Source of the DNA: Sorghum bicolor
Lineage: Eukaryota; Streptophyta; Magnoliopsida; Poales; Poaceae
Reading direction: 5' to 3'
Length of the DNA stretch: 64,000 nucleotides
Assembly (NCBI RefSeq): GCF_000003195.3
Contig: NC_012874.2
Span: forward strand, 1,457,001 to 1,521,000
In this document: piece after piece, positions 1 through 11,145 of the stretch
Position numbering within the stretch: the stretch's first letter is position 1
How the letters are laid out: every line of letters starts with the position of its first letter
The notes under the pieces: generated by a model
What the model was told of the DNA's origin: nothing
Seen by the model: only the letters and a program-made list of their open reading frames with translations
The model's database searches: none
Made by a program: the position numbers and the translations under genes

Positions 1-210
1 GGATTTAGAAGTTGGACAGTGACACGGTCTCCGAAGCACAACTCTGATCTCTTATTTTTTTTATAAAAGTATTTTTTAAGATAAATCTATTCATATAATT
101 TTTATATTTGCAAACTCAACAATTTAAAAGTTATTGATAATTTATGTTTTTAATGTTTGACTTAAATCTTGTTCAAAATAACTTCTAAATTCTATACAGA
201 GGAAGTACGT
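1..210. repeat. Stowaway-like MITE fragment
   Basis: AT-rich stretch resembling the element at 11.15-11.38 kb in the opposite orientation. Shared phrases are a run of the type aagataaatctattcatat and a GAGGAAGTA end near 199-207. The left end lies outside the window, so the target site cannot be checked. Confidence 0.4.
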
Positions 211-284
211 AGTGATAGTACAGAATGAAACTTAGATTCCGACGAAATAAATTTCCTAAGCATATATACTATGTCTATCAACCT

Positions 285-313
285 AGCTGCCCCCACATTT
301 TTTTGAAAAAACA

Positions 314-394
<81 letters not shown>

Positions 395-588
395 CCTTTA
401 ATAATATGTACATGTATAATATATTATTATATATAATTGCTAGTCTGCTTAGCCCATACAACAGCCTCAACACTCTACATTCACAACTATTTTATCATCG
501 TTTAGTAATCTAATTATGTTAAGTCCATATTGATAAACTATATTATTTGTGTCCGTATCCTATGATTAAAATCCTAAATCCACCACTG
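285..588. mobile_element. Left-truncated hAT-like MITE
   Basis: Closely similar to the complete element at 35672-35946: shared blocks include gctagtctgcttagcc-type sequence, ttcacaactattttatca, and the right end (A)TCCACCACTG. The left terminus (CAGCGGCGG in the complete copy) is missing, and an (AT)n tract has expanded inside it. No target duplication could be found, consistent with truncation. Confidence 0.55.
318..391. repeat. (AT)n microsatellite
   Basis: About 70 bp of uninterrupted TA dinucleotides inside the truncated hAT-like element. The complete relative at 35.7 kb has only a short TA run at the equivalent place, so this is a local expansion. Confidence 0.9.
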
Positions 589-1428
589 ATATTTAAGGGA
601 ATAAATTATCTATATAGATGGCAACCAATACAACGACAACAAGAAGACCAAAAAATTCTAAATGGATGACAGTGAGAAAAGTCTAGAATTTTTTTTTGAC
701 GAAACTAAAGTCTAGAATTTTTCATGGTAATGGAAAAGTTATTACAGGTTTGAGTGGGATTCTCTCTAGTTTGAGAGATGGACTATCCACTTACAGTTCT
801 CACCCAGTCACTGTGTTAAAGTCTGATCTAGAAATTGTCAGTGTGAGGTCAACAAAGGGCATCGCACGCGTCCTGCTTGGCTGCTTCTACAGTCCCATGT
901 AAAGCCTTTTGCTACCGTCACGCTTCAAAATGTTCAAGGTGCCACGCAGCCAACTCCTTTTTGTTTGCCGCCATACATTCCCCTGTTGCTTTTAATTCGG
1001 TCAAGAAAACAAATGGATGGATGATGGCTGCTTTCAGCTTTCTCTCGGGATCTCTGCTGACGCGTGTATGGAGCCATGGAATTGCCGGAACGCACTTGGA
1101 TTCATTCTCTGACTGATGAGTGTAGCTAGCCGCCGTCCGTTCTTCTTTTCCAATGCTCACCATCATATGAGCTAGCTTAGCTACTGTTGGAGTTCCGTTC
1201 AAATCCACTCTACCTTTTATTTGTCTTGTTTTTTTCTCATTGCTACCTGTTGATCAACAAACAACCATGCATGGGGAAAGGCCTATCTGGATATATCTGC
1301 TGCACTATTATATATATATAGTCTATCAAAACAAAAAAAAATGTCATCATCCATTCATGTTTGAACCGTTTCCACTTTCCACTCCATTATTGGCCCGTAG
1401 TCCGTACAATTGTTGTTTTTTTTAATAG
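589..1428. other. Intergenic, partly duplicated at 9.65-9.88 kb
   Basis: No gene recognised; the open frames here lack family features. Bases about 930-1110 share ordered blocks (ctgctttcagc, a tctct-rich stretch, gacgcgtgtatgga) with about 9690-9860, indicating an old duplication or a dispersed repeat. Confidence 0.4.
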
Positions 1429-1651
1429 GGTCTTGTTTAGATTCAAAATTTTTTTGAATTTAGATATTGTAACACTTTCATGACAATTATTATCCAACCA
1501 TAGACTAAGTAGGTCTAAAAGATTCGTCTCGTAAATTATATAGAATTAGTTATTTTTTATCTACATTTAATGCTCCATGTATGTGCCATAAGTTCGATGT
1601 GACGGAGAATTTTGAAAAGTTTTTGGATTTTGGGTGTAACTAAACAAAGCC
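1429..1651. mobile_element. MITE, GGCCTTGTTTAG family
   Basis: Left end GGTCTTGTTTAG and right end CTAAACAAAGCC are inverted, flanked on both sides by TAG (1426-1428 and 1652-1654). The body contains the family's typical tgacggagaat block. Length is 223 bp and there is no coding capacity. Confidence 0.8.
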
Positions 1652-1661
1652 TAGGTGTCCT

Positions 1662-1891
1662 GGCCTTGTTTAGTCGTTCCAAAAAATTTGCAAAATGGGT
1701 ATTATAGCATTTTTGTTTGTATTTGACAAATATTGTCCAATCATGGACTAATTAGGCTAAAAAATTTGTCTCATAAATCACAGGCAAACTGTGCAATAAT
1801 TATTATTTTTATTTATATTTAATGTTCCATAGATTCGATGTGACGTGAAATCTGAAATTTTTACAAATTTTTTTGGGAACTAAACAAGACC
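1662..1891. mobile_element. MITE, GGCCTTGTTTAG family
   Basis: Starts GGCCTTGTTTAG and ends CTAAACAAGACC, with the family interior (attaggctaaaaaatttgtc, gatgtgacg). It lies only 10 bp from the preceding copy. Flanking triplets (CCT left, CTA right) do not match cleanly, so the exact boundary is off by a base or the site has mutated. Confidence 0.75.
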
Positions 1892-2025
1892 CTAGTTTAT
1901 GTTTGGTTTGCTGCTAAAAGGTACGGTGTATTGTGGGGGTGTGCTATATGCATCTCAAGTGAGAGTGTGAGACCCCGAGTTGACTGGATGTCCTCATTTG
2001 TATGTATTTATTATTATTCTTAGAC

Positions 2026-2950
2026 TTAACAGCAGACAAGCCTTAGTATTTGATAATGTTCATGTGTCACAATTTGGGGATTTGTATGCTTATGGTTTCA
2101 CATTTTTGAATCATTTGTATGTATTTATTATTCTTAATTAGACTTAACGGCCTAGTAGGACTTAAGCATCTCCAACAACTCCTTAAAATTCACTTGGTAT
2201 ATCTTGAGTTATAGCAACTTGGTATTTTGTTTGGCAAGGAGAAAAAAGATGTGTCTCCAACAAATTGGTATTTTCACTTGTTAATCTAGGCCCACCTTTC
2301 TCCTCCAAACCGGCCGGTACTGGTCCTTGACTCACGTAAAATTGGCTGCGCGGCGTCCGATATCACGTGCGTTTGGCCGCCGCCGCCGGTCGAGCGCGAC
2401 GCTAGGCATCACCTACGTCGGCAAGGCACTCTGGCCTCCTCATCGATCGACGTCGTTGAGAACGGAAGCTTCACGGACGAATTGTGTGTGGACGTGCATG
2501 GCCAGGTGCAGCGTCAGGTTTCTTCCGAAAATTGTTGTCGGTCTGTCCCATCTCAGTCTGGCACCGAAGATTGCCGGCCACTGAACGCATGACAGCAGCA
2601 GCGACGACGGGAAGATCGATCCATCGGGCTGGGCGGGAAGAGTTTGGCGCGCTTGGAACTTCACTCGCGTGCGTGCGGACTCGGTGTTTAGCAAGTTGGG
2701 AAATATACCAAGTGAATTTAAGGAGTTGTTGGAGAGATGTTTTTGTGTTTTCTGTCAAAATAATAAGAATACCAAGTGGATTTGAGGAGTTGTTGGAGAT
2801 GCTCCTCTCATTGATAAGCGATATACCCATCGATGGTATGAATACATGCGTGTGTACTATATGATTCATAAATGTGAAACCATAAGCATACAAATCCCCA
2901 AATTGTGACACATGAACATTATAAAAATACTAAGGCTTGTCTCATTAGGC
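2026..2950. repeat. Large inverted repeat with GC-rich core
   Basis: Two nested pairs of inverted arms. The outer arms (about 2026-2124 and 2858-2950) share gtgtcacaatttggggattt and its complement. The inner arms (about 2158-2280 and 2691-2805) share the hAT/MITE-like end agcatctccaacaactcct. The enclosed 2281-2690 is markedly GC-rich (cggccggtactgg, ggccgccgccgccgg) and unlike the flanks. This looks like a foldback element that has taken in foreign DNA. No protein family was recognised in the core and no clear target duplication was found. Confidence 0.6.
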
Positions 2951-4975
2951 ACATTATCAAATGTTTGTGCTTTCAAATTTGCGAGTTCTCATGATGATGG
3001 CGCTCGATCCTGGCGGATATCATCTAACAACGGAAGACATGGGCATGCATAGATCAGTGTACGAATTGCACGTAACAAAGAGAAAGGATGTTGTACACTT
3101 CCTCTATCATGCTCTGGTCATTGCTTGTGTTTTTTATGCATGTTCCATGATTAACTGGTGGGCCCCTCAGAATTCTAGCTACTTCTCTGGATATGGATTA
3201 TGTTCATGTCGATCTTATCCAGCACTAGAAATATTTGAGCAATAAGGATGCAATTTGGCATAGAAATAATACCCTTGCTAGCTAGCTCAGGGTACTATGC
3301 ACAAACCTAGCTGCTACTACTGCTTCTGTGTGTTGTTTTTTGTTTACTGTTTTATTTACATGATGATGATCTTTGTTATGTATTTTATGATAATTGCTGC
3401 ATTATTGATTGGATGTAGGATGGGTATCAATAATAAGTCATCTTTGTTCGTTGGCGGACAGTGATTGGATCTTGGATGTGCTCTAAAGATATGTTCACCA
3501 CGGTTGTTGTCTGTCAACCTGCCACTCGGTGGCCCATTTTTTAGCATCCGACGACATATGCCTATGTAGTAGGAGTCGAGATTATTCGCTGATCCAAAAA
3601 GTCATGACTGAAGATACTATTTTGATTTATTGTGAGAGAAAAACGCTGTTGAATGACAAAAAAGGTTTATAAGATAAGCGAACAGATCTACGTAGCGTTG
3701 TGGTCATTCCTCCTCTTGTGTTGTCTGTGAGTTGTCCATTGTTATAGTTGGTGTTGTTTTGTGTTCTTCTCTTGCCCTCTCATTTGTATATGGGTGCATG
3801 ACCCTAACCTTGTGTTGCACTTGGCGTCTTCTATCATCGGCCTAGCCGAAATCGATGGGAAATTATTCAGATGGAGACTATGCCCCTCCCCCCTCCCCTG
3901 AATTTTCAAAAGAAAAGTTCATCTCTGTTGACGACCAAAAGTTTTCTCTCCCAACTTGTATGATCTAGATGCAAATTAGATCCTACGTAGTTGTTTTAAT
4001 TTGGGCTAGCTCAAGGTGCGGCACTACAACAAGTTGGACTTGAGAGTTGAGGATGGAACAAATATATGCTAGCTACATCGATTTGGCTTCCGCTGTGCAT
4101 ATACTGATTCTGACCATCAGTACACCTAGCTAGGCATCCTTTGTGGAGACATTCTTTGGCTGAGAAGTCATTTAGACTTTTTTTTTTCCAACGCATGCAT
4201 TATATATACGTTATTAATGATCAATTATTGTATAATAGTGGAAGAAATGTTCGGGCTTTAATATCTTCATGGAATGGAACCGAGATGAGAACTCACGATA
4301 ATTTTAAGGAGCCGACTAACGTGTAATAATTCATGTATGTAACAAGACTAGGATGAGAAATGAAGATAAGTTTAGAGAGCTGAATATACAATTTTAGAAG
4401 TACCAAAAATCGTGCTAGAATAATATAAGTTGTGTATAATTTCTTGAAAGAGTTGAACAACAAAACCATATGTGCATGAGTTTTTCGTACAATTTATTGT
4501 GTATAGTTGTGCTATAAAAGTTATGTTGAGAATCTGTTACGAATTAGTTTGTCCGTGGATTGTTATTATATCTGAATAAAAGTTGAGTTTTAAAGGTTAC
4601 ATGCAAAACTTGTTATGATAAATTATCTATAAACTAATGTCAAACAATATATTGAAAACGTTATCATTAATTCGAAGTTGTGGCAATAGTCATGTCCCTT
4701 AAAACATCATGTACGTATAGAAGCTGTGAGTATGACTTGTAACTTTCCAAAAAAAAAAAAGAAAGTCAGAAGATTATCTGATCATTCGCTAGATTCTAAT
4801 TAATCAGTGAACGTTCACTAATTGTTTGAGTAAGTAGTGGGGTATACACCCAACTGTCAATTAAAATCTACGCACTGGCCTGATAACCTTTTTATCACAA
4901 CTTTTCGTGACCTTAACCCGGTTGTGCCCTACCTACCCGTTGATTTTTTGACGTATTTTCTTCCTTTCCAACCTA
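2951..4975. other. Intergenic
   Basis: No gene supported. The stretch 3583-3685 (ttcgctgat ... aagcgaac) resembles short MITE pieces at 36375-36455 and 53995-54065. The rest is AT-rich unique-looking sequence. Confidence 0.4.
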
Positions 4976-5217
4976 GGCCTTGTTTAGGCTTCCATCTAAA
5001 AATCTAAAATTTTTCAAGATTCTCTGTCACATCGAATCTTTAGACATATGCATGAAGTATTAAATATAAATAAAATTAAAAACTAATTATACAGTTTGGT
5101 CGGAATTGACAAGACGAATCTTTTAAACCTAGTTACTTCATAGTTGGACAATAATTAGCACAAACAAACAAAAGTGCTACAATGCGAAATTTTGCAGTCC
5201 ACGGACTAAACACGGCC
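4976..5217. mobile_element. MITE, GGCCTTGTTTAG family
   Basis: Ends GGCCTTGTTTAG and CTAAACACGGCC, flanked by CTA on both sides (4973-4975 and 5218-5220). The interior shows the family's cacatcgaatcttta and gacgaatctttt blocks. Confidence 0.85.
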
Positions 5218-5818
5218 CTACTAGTAGTTTGTTTGGTCAAATATAATATATATAATAATCTATCCGTTGCATGCAAAAAACTCTAGCTAGTGCGCCAACA
5301 TATGCATGGCGCATCATGCCGTATATCTAAGGTATTGTCAGTGGAAAACTGACACAGCATACACGTTCAAGAAGATAGACAAATTAAACCAAGATTTGTC
5401 TGACCTATGAGCTAGCGATACATTTTTCCTCCAAATAGTAGAGTCTAGTTTTGACCTATATGCAGCGGCCCTCCCTGTGTTTGTTTGCCTTGTGCCCTTG
5501 TCTCGTGAAATGTAAAAGAGCTCACTCAGCTTGTCTATCGAGAAATGAGTTTTTATTTTCGTTTCCGACGGGTCTAGATCACTAGATGAGTGATGTGTCT
5601 TTGTAATATATATAATTAGCAAATACTTACTAGTATATATTAAGTGTTATATTGGTATTTTGAAAGTTAATTAAGGCATAATACTACAAGTTCTCATAGG
5701 ACAACTAAACACTTTCTCATCAATCAGGCTGGATAAATAGGAGCAACCAAATAAAGTAGCCTCGTAACCATGCACGGCATAGCTTAAATGAGCCTGCATC
5801 AGATTATAGTATGAGTAA
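5218..5818. other. Intergenic
   Basis: AT-rich sequence without a recognisable gene or bounded element. Confidence 0.3.
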
Positions 5819-6055
5819 GAGCAAGTATAATAGCAGGCTATATAGCCGGCTAAATATTGAGGTGGAAAAGAGAGAAATGAGAGAGTAGAAACTTTACAGT
5901 CGGCTTAGACATAACAGCCAATAAAATTTATGAAAGGGATAAATAAGTCATGTTCATGTATTAATAGTGAAAAGCTAACCACTATATAAGTGGACTGAAA
6001 AAACTACAAAGAAACCTTACTGACAGCAGCGAGCTATATATTATTAGACTTGCTC
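5819..6055. mobile_element. Tourist-like MITE
   Basis: Inverted ends GAGCAAGTATAATA and its imperfect complement (TATTAGACTTGCTC), flanked by TAA on both sides (5816-5818 and 6056-6058). The 237-bp size and TAA duplication fit PIF/Harbinger-derived Tourist MITEs. It lies about 400 bp downstream of the first LURP-one-related gene. Confidence 0.75.
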
Positions 6056-6450
6056 TAAGTTAGTTGTGTCACCGAATCGGTTATTCATTCTTCCACCCTC
6101 TTAATTATGTCGTCTCCATCTGTATGCACCACTGTGCTCATAACTTTACAGTTTGGGAGCATCAAAATTTACATTCATTAACCTCTTCATCTTTCCCTGG
6201 TTATTCCATCAATTGCGTCGATCTCGCAAATATATAAATTTTTTTAATATGACTATTAATTTGGGAGAGAACTAGTAACTCTTTTGCACATTTTTTTATT
6301 GAAAAATCTGATACCTACGGTACGCATATTATATACTTGGGTCAGCCCTGCAATTCTAAACTCTGCTGACGCTGACAACTGGGCCCGGGGTCGCTGTAAC
6401 AGTACCCATACAATACTTGTAACGAAATACTAGCAGTACTAGTGAAAGTA

Positions 6451-7152
6451 CTACGCCGACAAGGTCCTGCCCAGCAGCGACCGCGCCGACCAGCCGCCGG
6501 CGCCGGATCCGCCGCGGAACATGTCGTCGAGGGCGATGACGAGCGCCATGGCCAGCGGCGCGGCGAGGCGTGGCCCCGGCACGACGAGGCGGAAGACGTC
6601 GTCGCCCACGGCCTCCTTCCTCTGCACCTCGGCCACGACGGCGCCCCCGCGCGCGGCGTCGCGCACCGCGCAGGCGCGCTGCCCGTAGGAGCCCTCCACC
6701 ACGTACGACGGTGCCGCGGCGGCCGGTAGCGGTAGGGCGAGGCGCGCGGCGTCGACGCGGGCGAGCGTCTTGCAGCCGCCGCTGGTGGCGTGGCGGCGGA
6801 CGGAGAGCAGCGGCGTGGGCGTGGCGGCGGCACTCTTGTCGGCGTCGGCGTCGCCGTCGTAGATGACCCAGCAGCGGTCGGCCAGGCCGGCGAGGCGCGT
6901 CTTGCGTCGGACCGTGAGGAGCGGCTTCCCGCCGGCGTCCATGAGCACGACGTCGCGGCGCGTGCGGGAGCGGGAGGCGTAGCAGTCGACGCGGAAGGCG
7001 AGGTCGCCGCGGGCGTCGTAGACGGTGAAGCCGTCGCAGTTGAAGAGCAGCGACTTGCGCCACACCGTGAGCACCGTGGGCGGCTCTTGCTCCGCCGCCG
7101 CCCGGGGCTCTGGTGGTGGTGGAGCCACGGCGTTGGGGTGGACCTTGGCCAT
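6451..7152 (-). CDS. LURP-one-related protein (single exon)
   Basis: Intronless 233-aa protein of the LURP-one-related family. Family members have a tubby-like beta-barrel fold; Arabidopsis LURP1 is needed for full basal defence against a downy mildew oomycete, but the biochemical activity is unknown. Family signatures: LTVWRKSLLFNCDGFTVYDA near residues 28-47, FRVDCYASRSR, VVLMDAGGKPLLTVRR, then YVVEGSYGQRACAV, a VQRKEAVGDDVFRLVVPG segment and the hydrophobic C-terminal helix (AAPLAMALVIALDDMF) that packs inside the barrel in this fold. The frame stays open upstream to 7383, but a TATA box at 7258-7264 lies inside that extension. The ATG at 7152, giving a leader of roughly 75 nt, is therefore preferred. 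The coding region is very GC-rich, as usual for monocot single-exon genes. It lacks the intron of the two paralogues at 20 and 30 kb. Whether it is expressed or defence-related is not visible here. Confidence 0.9.
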   Translation of the reverse strand: MAKVHPNAVAPPPPEPRAAAEQEPPTVLTVWRKSLLFNCDGFTVYDARGDLAFRVDCYASRSRTRRDVVLMDAGGKPLLTVRRKTRLAGLADRCWVIYDGDADADKSAAATPTPLLSVRRHATSGGCKTLARVDAARLALPLPAAAAPSYVVEGSYGQRACAVRDAARGGAVVAEVQRKEAVGDDVFRLVVPGPRLAAPLAMALVIALDDMFRGGSGAGGWSARSLLGRTLSA

Positions 7153-7257
7153 TACTCCCTCCTTCTGATGACCTCCTGTTAGTTTCTCTCGATGTTTTTT
7201 TTTAGGTGCCCTCTGGATGGATGGAGGTGAGGAGAAGTTGGGGGAGAGGCGCCGGCA

Positions 7258-7264
7258 ATTTATA
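7258..7264 (-). promoter_or_regulatory. TATA box of the 6.45-7.15 kb gene
   Basis: Minus-strand GGTATAAATTG about 106 bp upstream of the ATG. A start site about 30 bp further on would give a leader of roughly 75 nt. Confidence 0.6.
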
Positions 7265-7403
7265 CCCGGCGCGGCTGAGGCCAGGCGGAGAAGACGGCGA
7301 TCGCACGTGGGCCCCTGCTGCTCTGCTCTGCTCTGCTCTGGGTGAGCCGGCGGCGGACCTCCCAGAGGCAGAGAGGGTGACAAGTGACCATCTCGGTGAC
7401 CTC

Positions 7404-7646
7404 GGCCTTGTTTAGTTCTGAAAAGTGAAAACCTTTCGATACTGTAGCACTTTCGTTTGTTTGTGACAAATATTATCCAATCATGGACTAACTAGGATCA
7501 AAAGATTCGTCTTGTGATTTACAGCTAAACTGTGTAATTAGTTTTTGTTTTCGTCTACATTTAATGTTTCATGCAAGTGCTACAAGATTCGATGTGACGG
7601 GGAATCTTGAAAACTTTTTGGTTTTTAGGGTGAACTAAACAAGGCC
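7404..7646. mobile_element. MITE, GGCCTTGTTTAG family, in promoter
   Basis: Ends GGCCTTGTTTAG and CTAAACAAGGCC with CTC on both sides (7401-7403 and 7647-7649). It sits about 140 bp upstream of the TATA box of the neighbouring LURP-one-related gene and so could affect that promoter. Length 243 bp. Confidence 0.88.
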
Positions 7647-8064
7647 CTCATCACCATCCCTGTGGAGGCCGAGCACCGGGAAAGTAAAGTTGGCGGCGAA
7701 TTATTTCTTCCGGCGGTTTTTTTTTCAACTGAAACACCAGTTTTTTCTGGCGCGAATCAGGGTATATGCAGACGCAGCATTGCATTTGAAATTGTGGGAG
7801 TGGGAGAGAAGAGGAGGAGGAACCTGATTCTGATTCTGATTCTGATTCTTCTCGCCGCCCACGTCGATCGACTCTGCTCTGCTCAGTTCGATTTTCTTGC
7901 GCCAAAGTTTATATTCTGGGTGACGCGGAAGAAGTAGTGGTCGGCGACGAAAGGAATCAAAGGATTGTGATAACGGAATGCCTACTGCTGGCTTTGCCGA
8001 TGCCGGCCAGTTGATAGATAGATTGATTAACAAAAAAAAAAAAAAAAAAACTTGACCAGCCAAA
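7647..8064. other. Intergenic upstream of the first LURP-one gene
   Basis: No gene recognised. Contains a short (CTGATT)n run near 7824-7849 and a run of about 18 A at 8033-8050. Confidence 0.3.
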
Positions 8065-8700
8065 GGCCTTGTTTAGGCCTTGTTTAGTTTAAAAAACTTT
8101 GGTTTTTGGCTACCGTAGCACTTTCGTTTTTATTTGACAAACATTGTCCAGTCACAGAGTAACTAAGCTCAAAAGATTCATCTCATAAATTACAGGTAAA
8201 CTGTGCAATTAGTTTTTATTTTCGTCTATATTTAATGCTCCATGCATACAATCAAAGATTCGATGTGACAGAGAATCTTGAAAATTTTTGCGAACTAAAC
8301 AAGGCCTTAGTTCACCCCGAAATCCAAAAAGTTTTCAAGATTCCCCGTCACATCGAATCTTGCGGCAAATGCATGGAGCATTAAATATAGATAAAAATAA
8401 AAACTAATTACACAGTTTGTCTGTAAATCACGAGACGAATCTTTTGATCTTAATTAGTTTATGATTGGACAATATTTATAAAATAAAAACGAAAGTGCTA
8501 CAATAGCGAAATCCAAAATTTTTTCGGAACTAAGGCCTTGTTTAGTTCCCAAAAAATTTTGCAAAATTTTTCAGATTCCCCGTCACATCGAATCTTTAGA
8601 CGCATGCATGAAGTATTAAATATAGACGAAAATAAAAACTAATTGCATAGTTTGGTCGGAATTGATGAGACGAATCTTTTGAGCCTAGTTACTGTACATA
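8065..8700. mobile_element. Cluster of three fused GGCCTTGTTTAG MITEs
   Basis: Copy one (8076-8306) is complete, with TTA on both sides. Copy two (about 8303-8537) starts within the last bases of copy one, is in the opposite sense, and ends in a shortened CTAAGGCC. Copy three starts at 8534 and is cut off near 8695. An extra partial start (ggccttgttta) lies at 8065. Terminal GGCC bases are shared between neighbours, so insertion into or recombination at ends has occurred. Confidence 0.75.
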
Positions 8701-9392
8701 AGGACCTCGTCATGGACGAGCAGATTCTCGGCTGCCCGTAATGTTGATGTAAACCAAGCTGTTGAACAAAAATCCCTAAACCCAAGCCTTTGCTTTTCTA
8801 GCCGCGTAAACCAGTATGACCTGGTTATTGCTAGTTATTATTACTACTTCAATTTTTCTGTCATCTCAAAACTCCATGTGCGCGGAATACACATCTATAT
8901 ATCCACATTGTACTTAAAGCCACATATGCTGAACATTTCGCTGATATTACTATTTACTAGTATAGTAGTTTTATATGTAACTTAATTATTATATTATATA
9001 TACATGGACGTTGGTAGCAAGGAAACATTATTAGTTCATTTATTTGTGGCACTATAAAATGAGCACCCTAAATGTATTTTCTTGTGTCCTTGTACAATTT
9101 ACTAGCTAGCCATCACACCCTATTCTTGTTTTGTTTCCTTTTCGTTCTACAGTATATCTCATCGCTTCTAAATTATAAGTTCGTTTTTTACTTTTCTACA
9201 CGCAGCTTTGCGCCCAAATATACGTGCTACTAACTTTCTAAATAAATAGCAAAAGCAATGTGCTTATATATTAAAGCTAAACACTTTATAATTTATAATG
9301 AAACAGAGTAGTGTGTCTACCCACTCCACTACAATTAATAACAGCCACATTATACATGACAAACTTGTCTTCCTTTTCTATAAACAGTAGTA
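8701..9392. other. Intergenic
   Basis: No gene. The segment 9163-9313 (cttctaaattataagttcg ... aatttataatgaaac) looks like a degenerate Stowaway-type element. Confidence 0.35.
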
Positions 9393-9636
9393 GGTCTTGT
9401 TTAGTTCCGAAAAGTGAAAAGTTTTCGGTACTGTAGCACTTTTGTTTGTTTGTGACAAATATTATCCAATTATAGACTAACTAGGATCAAAAGATTCGTC
9501 TCGTGATTTACAGCTAAACTGTGTAATTAGTTTTTTGTTTTCGTCTATATTTAATGTTTCATGCATGTGTCACAAGATTCAATGTGACGGGGAATTTTGA
9601 AAACTTTTTGATTTTCAGAGTGAACTAAACAAGACC
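9393..9636. mobile_element. MITE, GGCCTTGTTTAG family
   Basis: Ends GGTCTTGTTTAG and CTAAACAAGACC with GTA on both sides (9390-9392 and 9637-9639). The interior closely matches the 7404-7646 copy, including the cttgtgattt/ctcgtgattt block. Confidence 0.85.
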
Positions 9637-9793
9637 GTATTAAAGGTCAAGCATGCAGCCTACGGAGTCCTGATGATAATAAAGAAAATGTGTTCATGCA
9701 TGGCGGCAACTCTGATCCGTTTTGTTTGGTAGCCCTTCTCTTGATTTCGGTCGAGGAAAAATAGATGCTGCTTTCAGCATTCTCTAGAGAGCT

Positions 9794-9833
9794 CCCCCCC
9801 CCCCCCCCCCCCCTTTTTTTCTTTTTTTTTTTT
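9794..9833. repeat. Homopolymer C20 then T7-C-T12 tract
   Basis: Twenty consecutive C bases run directly into a nearly pure T tract. Such a tract is prone to sequencing and assembly error, so its length may not be exact. Confidence 0.85.
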
Positions 9834-10396
9834 GTAAATGGTGACGCGTGTATGGACGAGGCATATGTATGGAAGTGCGTGCCGAAGGTAAGCATGCTTT
9901 GCTTGTCAGTGACACAAGTCGTCGTTAATTGCTTACCATCAACCACTATATTACATGTTGTCAAAAGAAAAACACTATATTACACAAAATACTTATATGA
10001 AAAAGGGTACTTTAATTTCTCCTGCAATGATAATCGTTGGTTGATCTTTCCGCACGCCTAGGTGCAGACCCACACGCATGTGTGTGGGCTAGGAGAAAGA
10101 GAAGAGAAGAAGGATAGGATTATAGGAAGAAAAAGTATATATGATGCAAGTTTTGTCAAATATTTTTATGCAAGGATAAAGATGAGGAGGGAAAAATTAT
10201 AATGGAGAAAAAAACAGGGAGAAATAAAGAAAAGTAGCAATCTAATCCCCTCGTCAGTCGTCACTGCCCATTGACTAATTGTTGGAGCTCAAACCAAAAT
10301 TCTTCTGGATGTCGATCCACATGCATGTGGATCTTAGCTGATTATTATCCAGTACTAGAATATTTGATCTAAGCAATACCGCTGCTACTATTATTA
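9834..10396. other. Intergenic
   Basis: No gene. The purine-rich 10085-10240 stretch is low-complexity. Confidence 0.3.
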
Positions 10397-10627
10397 GGGG
10401 TGTTTAGTCGAAGGTGTTAAAGTTTAATATATACTATATAACTTTTCTGTTCTATTTAATAATTAGTATTAAATTATGAACTAATTAGACTTAAAAGATT
10501 TATCTCGCAAATTGCTCTCTAGTTATATATTTTTAGTTTTTCAAATAGTCTATATTCAGTACTCCATACATGTATCCAAATATTCTATATGATAAATATT
10601 AAAAAAAAAGAACAACCAAACATACCC
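10397..10627. mobile_element. Tourist-like MITE
   Basis: Starts GGGGTGTTTAG and ends CAAACATACCC, flanked by TTA (10394-10396 and 10628-10630). The 231-bp size and TTA duplication fit a PIF/Harbinger-type MITE. Confidence 0.65.
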
Positions 10628-11145
10628 TTAGTATATATAATCTAGCGCGAGCTAGCTTGTTTTACGGTACATGATGTTTTTTATTACTTATTATATGATA
10701 TGAGAAAGTGGTAGAGAAACATTACAAGCTACCCACTCATTAGTAAGCGTCGACCTTACTAGAGAAGAGGGGAGGACCAAATACACGATGAAAAGGAAAA
10801 GGAAAGGCGAACTGAAAGAAGTTGTAGAATGTAGATTACAGCAAACACATAGACGACCTCAACTGCAAAACCGGCCAACGCCCAATCAAAGGCCACCTGC
10901 GCTTCAAACTTCCTAGCCGCGCACTGCTCAACACAACACTCAACCATCGTTTTTTTTATTGTTTCAAGAGATCACTCGCTTGGGTCTTTGCCCGGGATTC
11001 TCGACATTTGACTTAATACAATTATTGTATAGCTAGCTTGTGTGTAATAAAGATTAGGTCTAGTCTATTACTTACTTCATCCGGTTTGCTAAAGAATGTT
11101 ATTGTGGATAGCGACATGGTCTCTAAAAAATAACTTTAACCATTA

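Noticed and set aside
6570..7182. Long open frames on the plus strand and in other minus frames across the first LURP-one gene
   Set aside because: They are arginine/proline-rich shadow frames caused by high GC at third positions; only the minus frame ending at 6451 shows family motifs.
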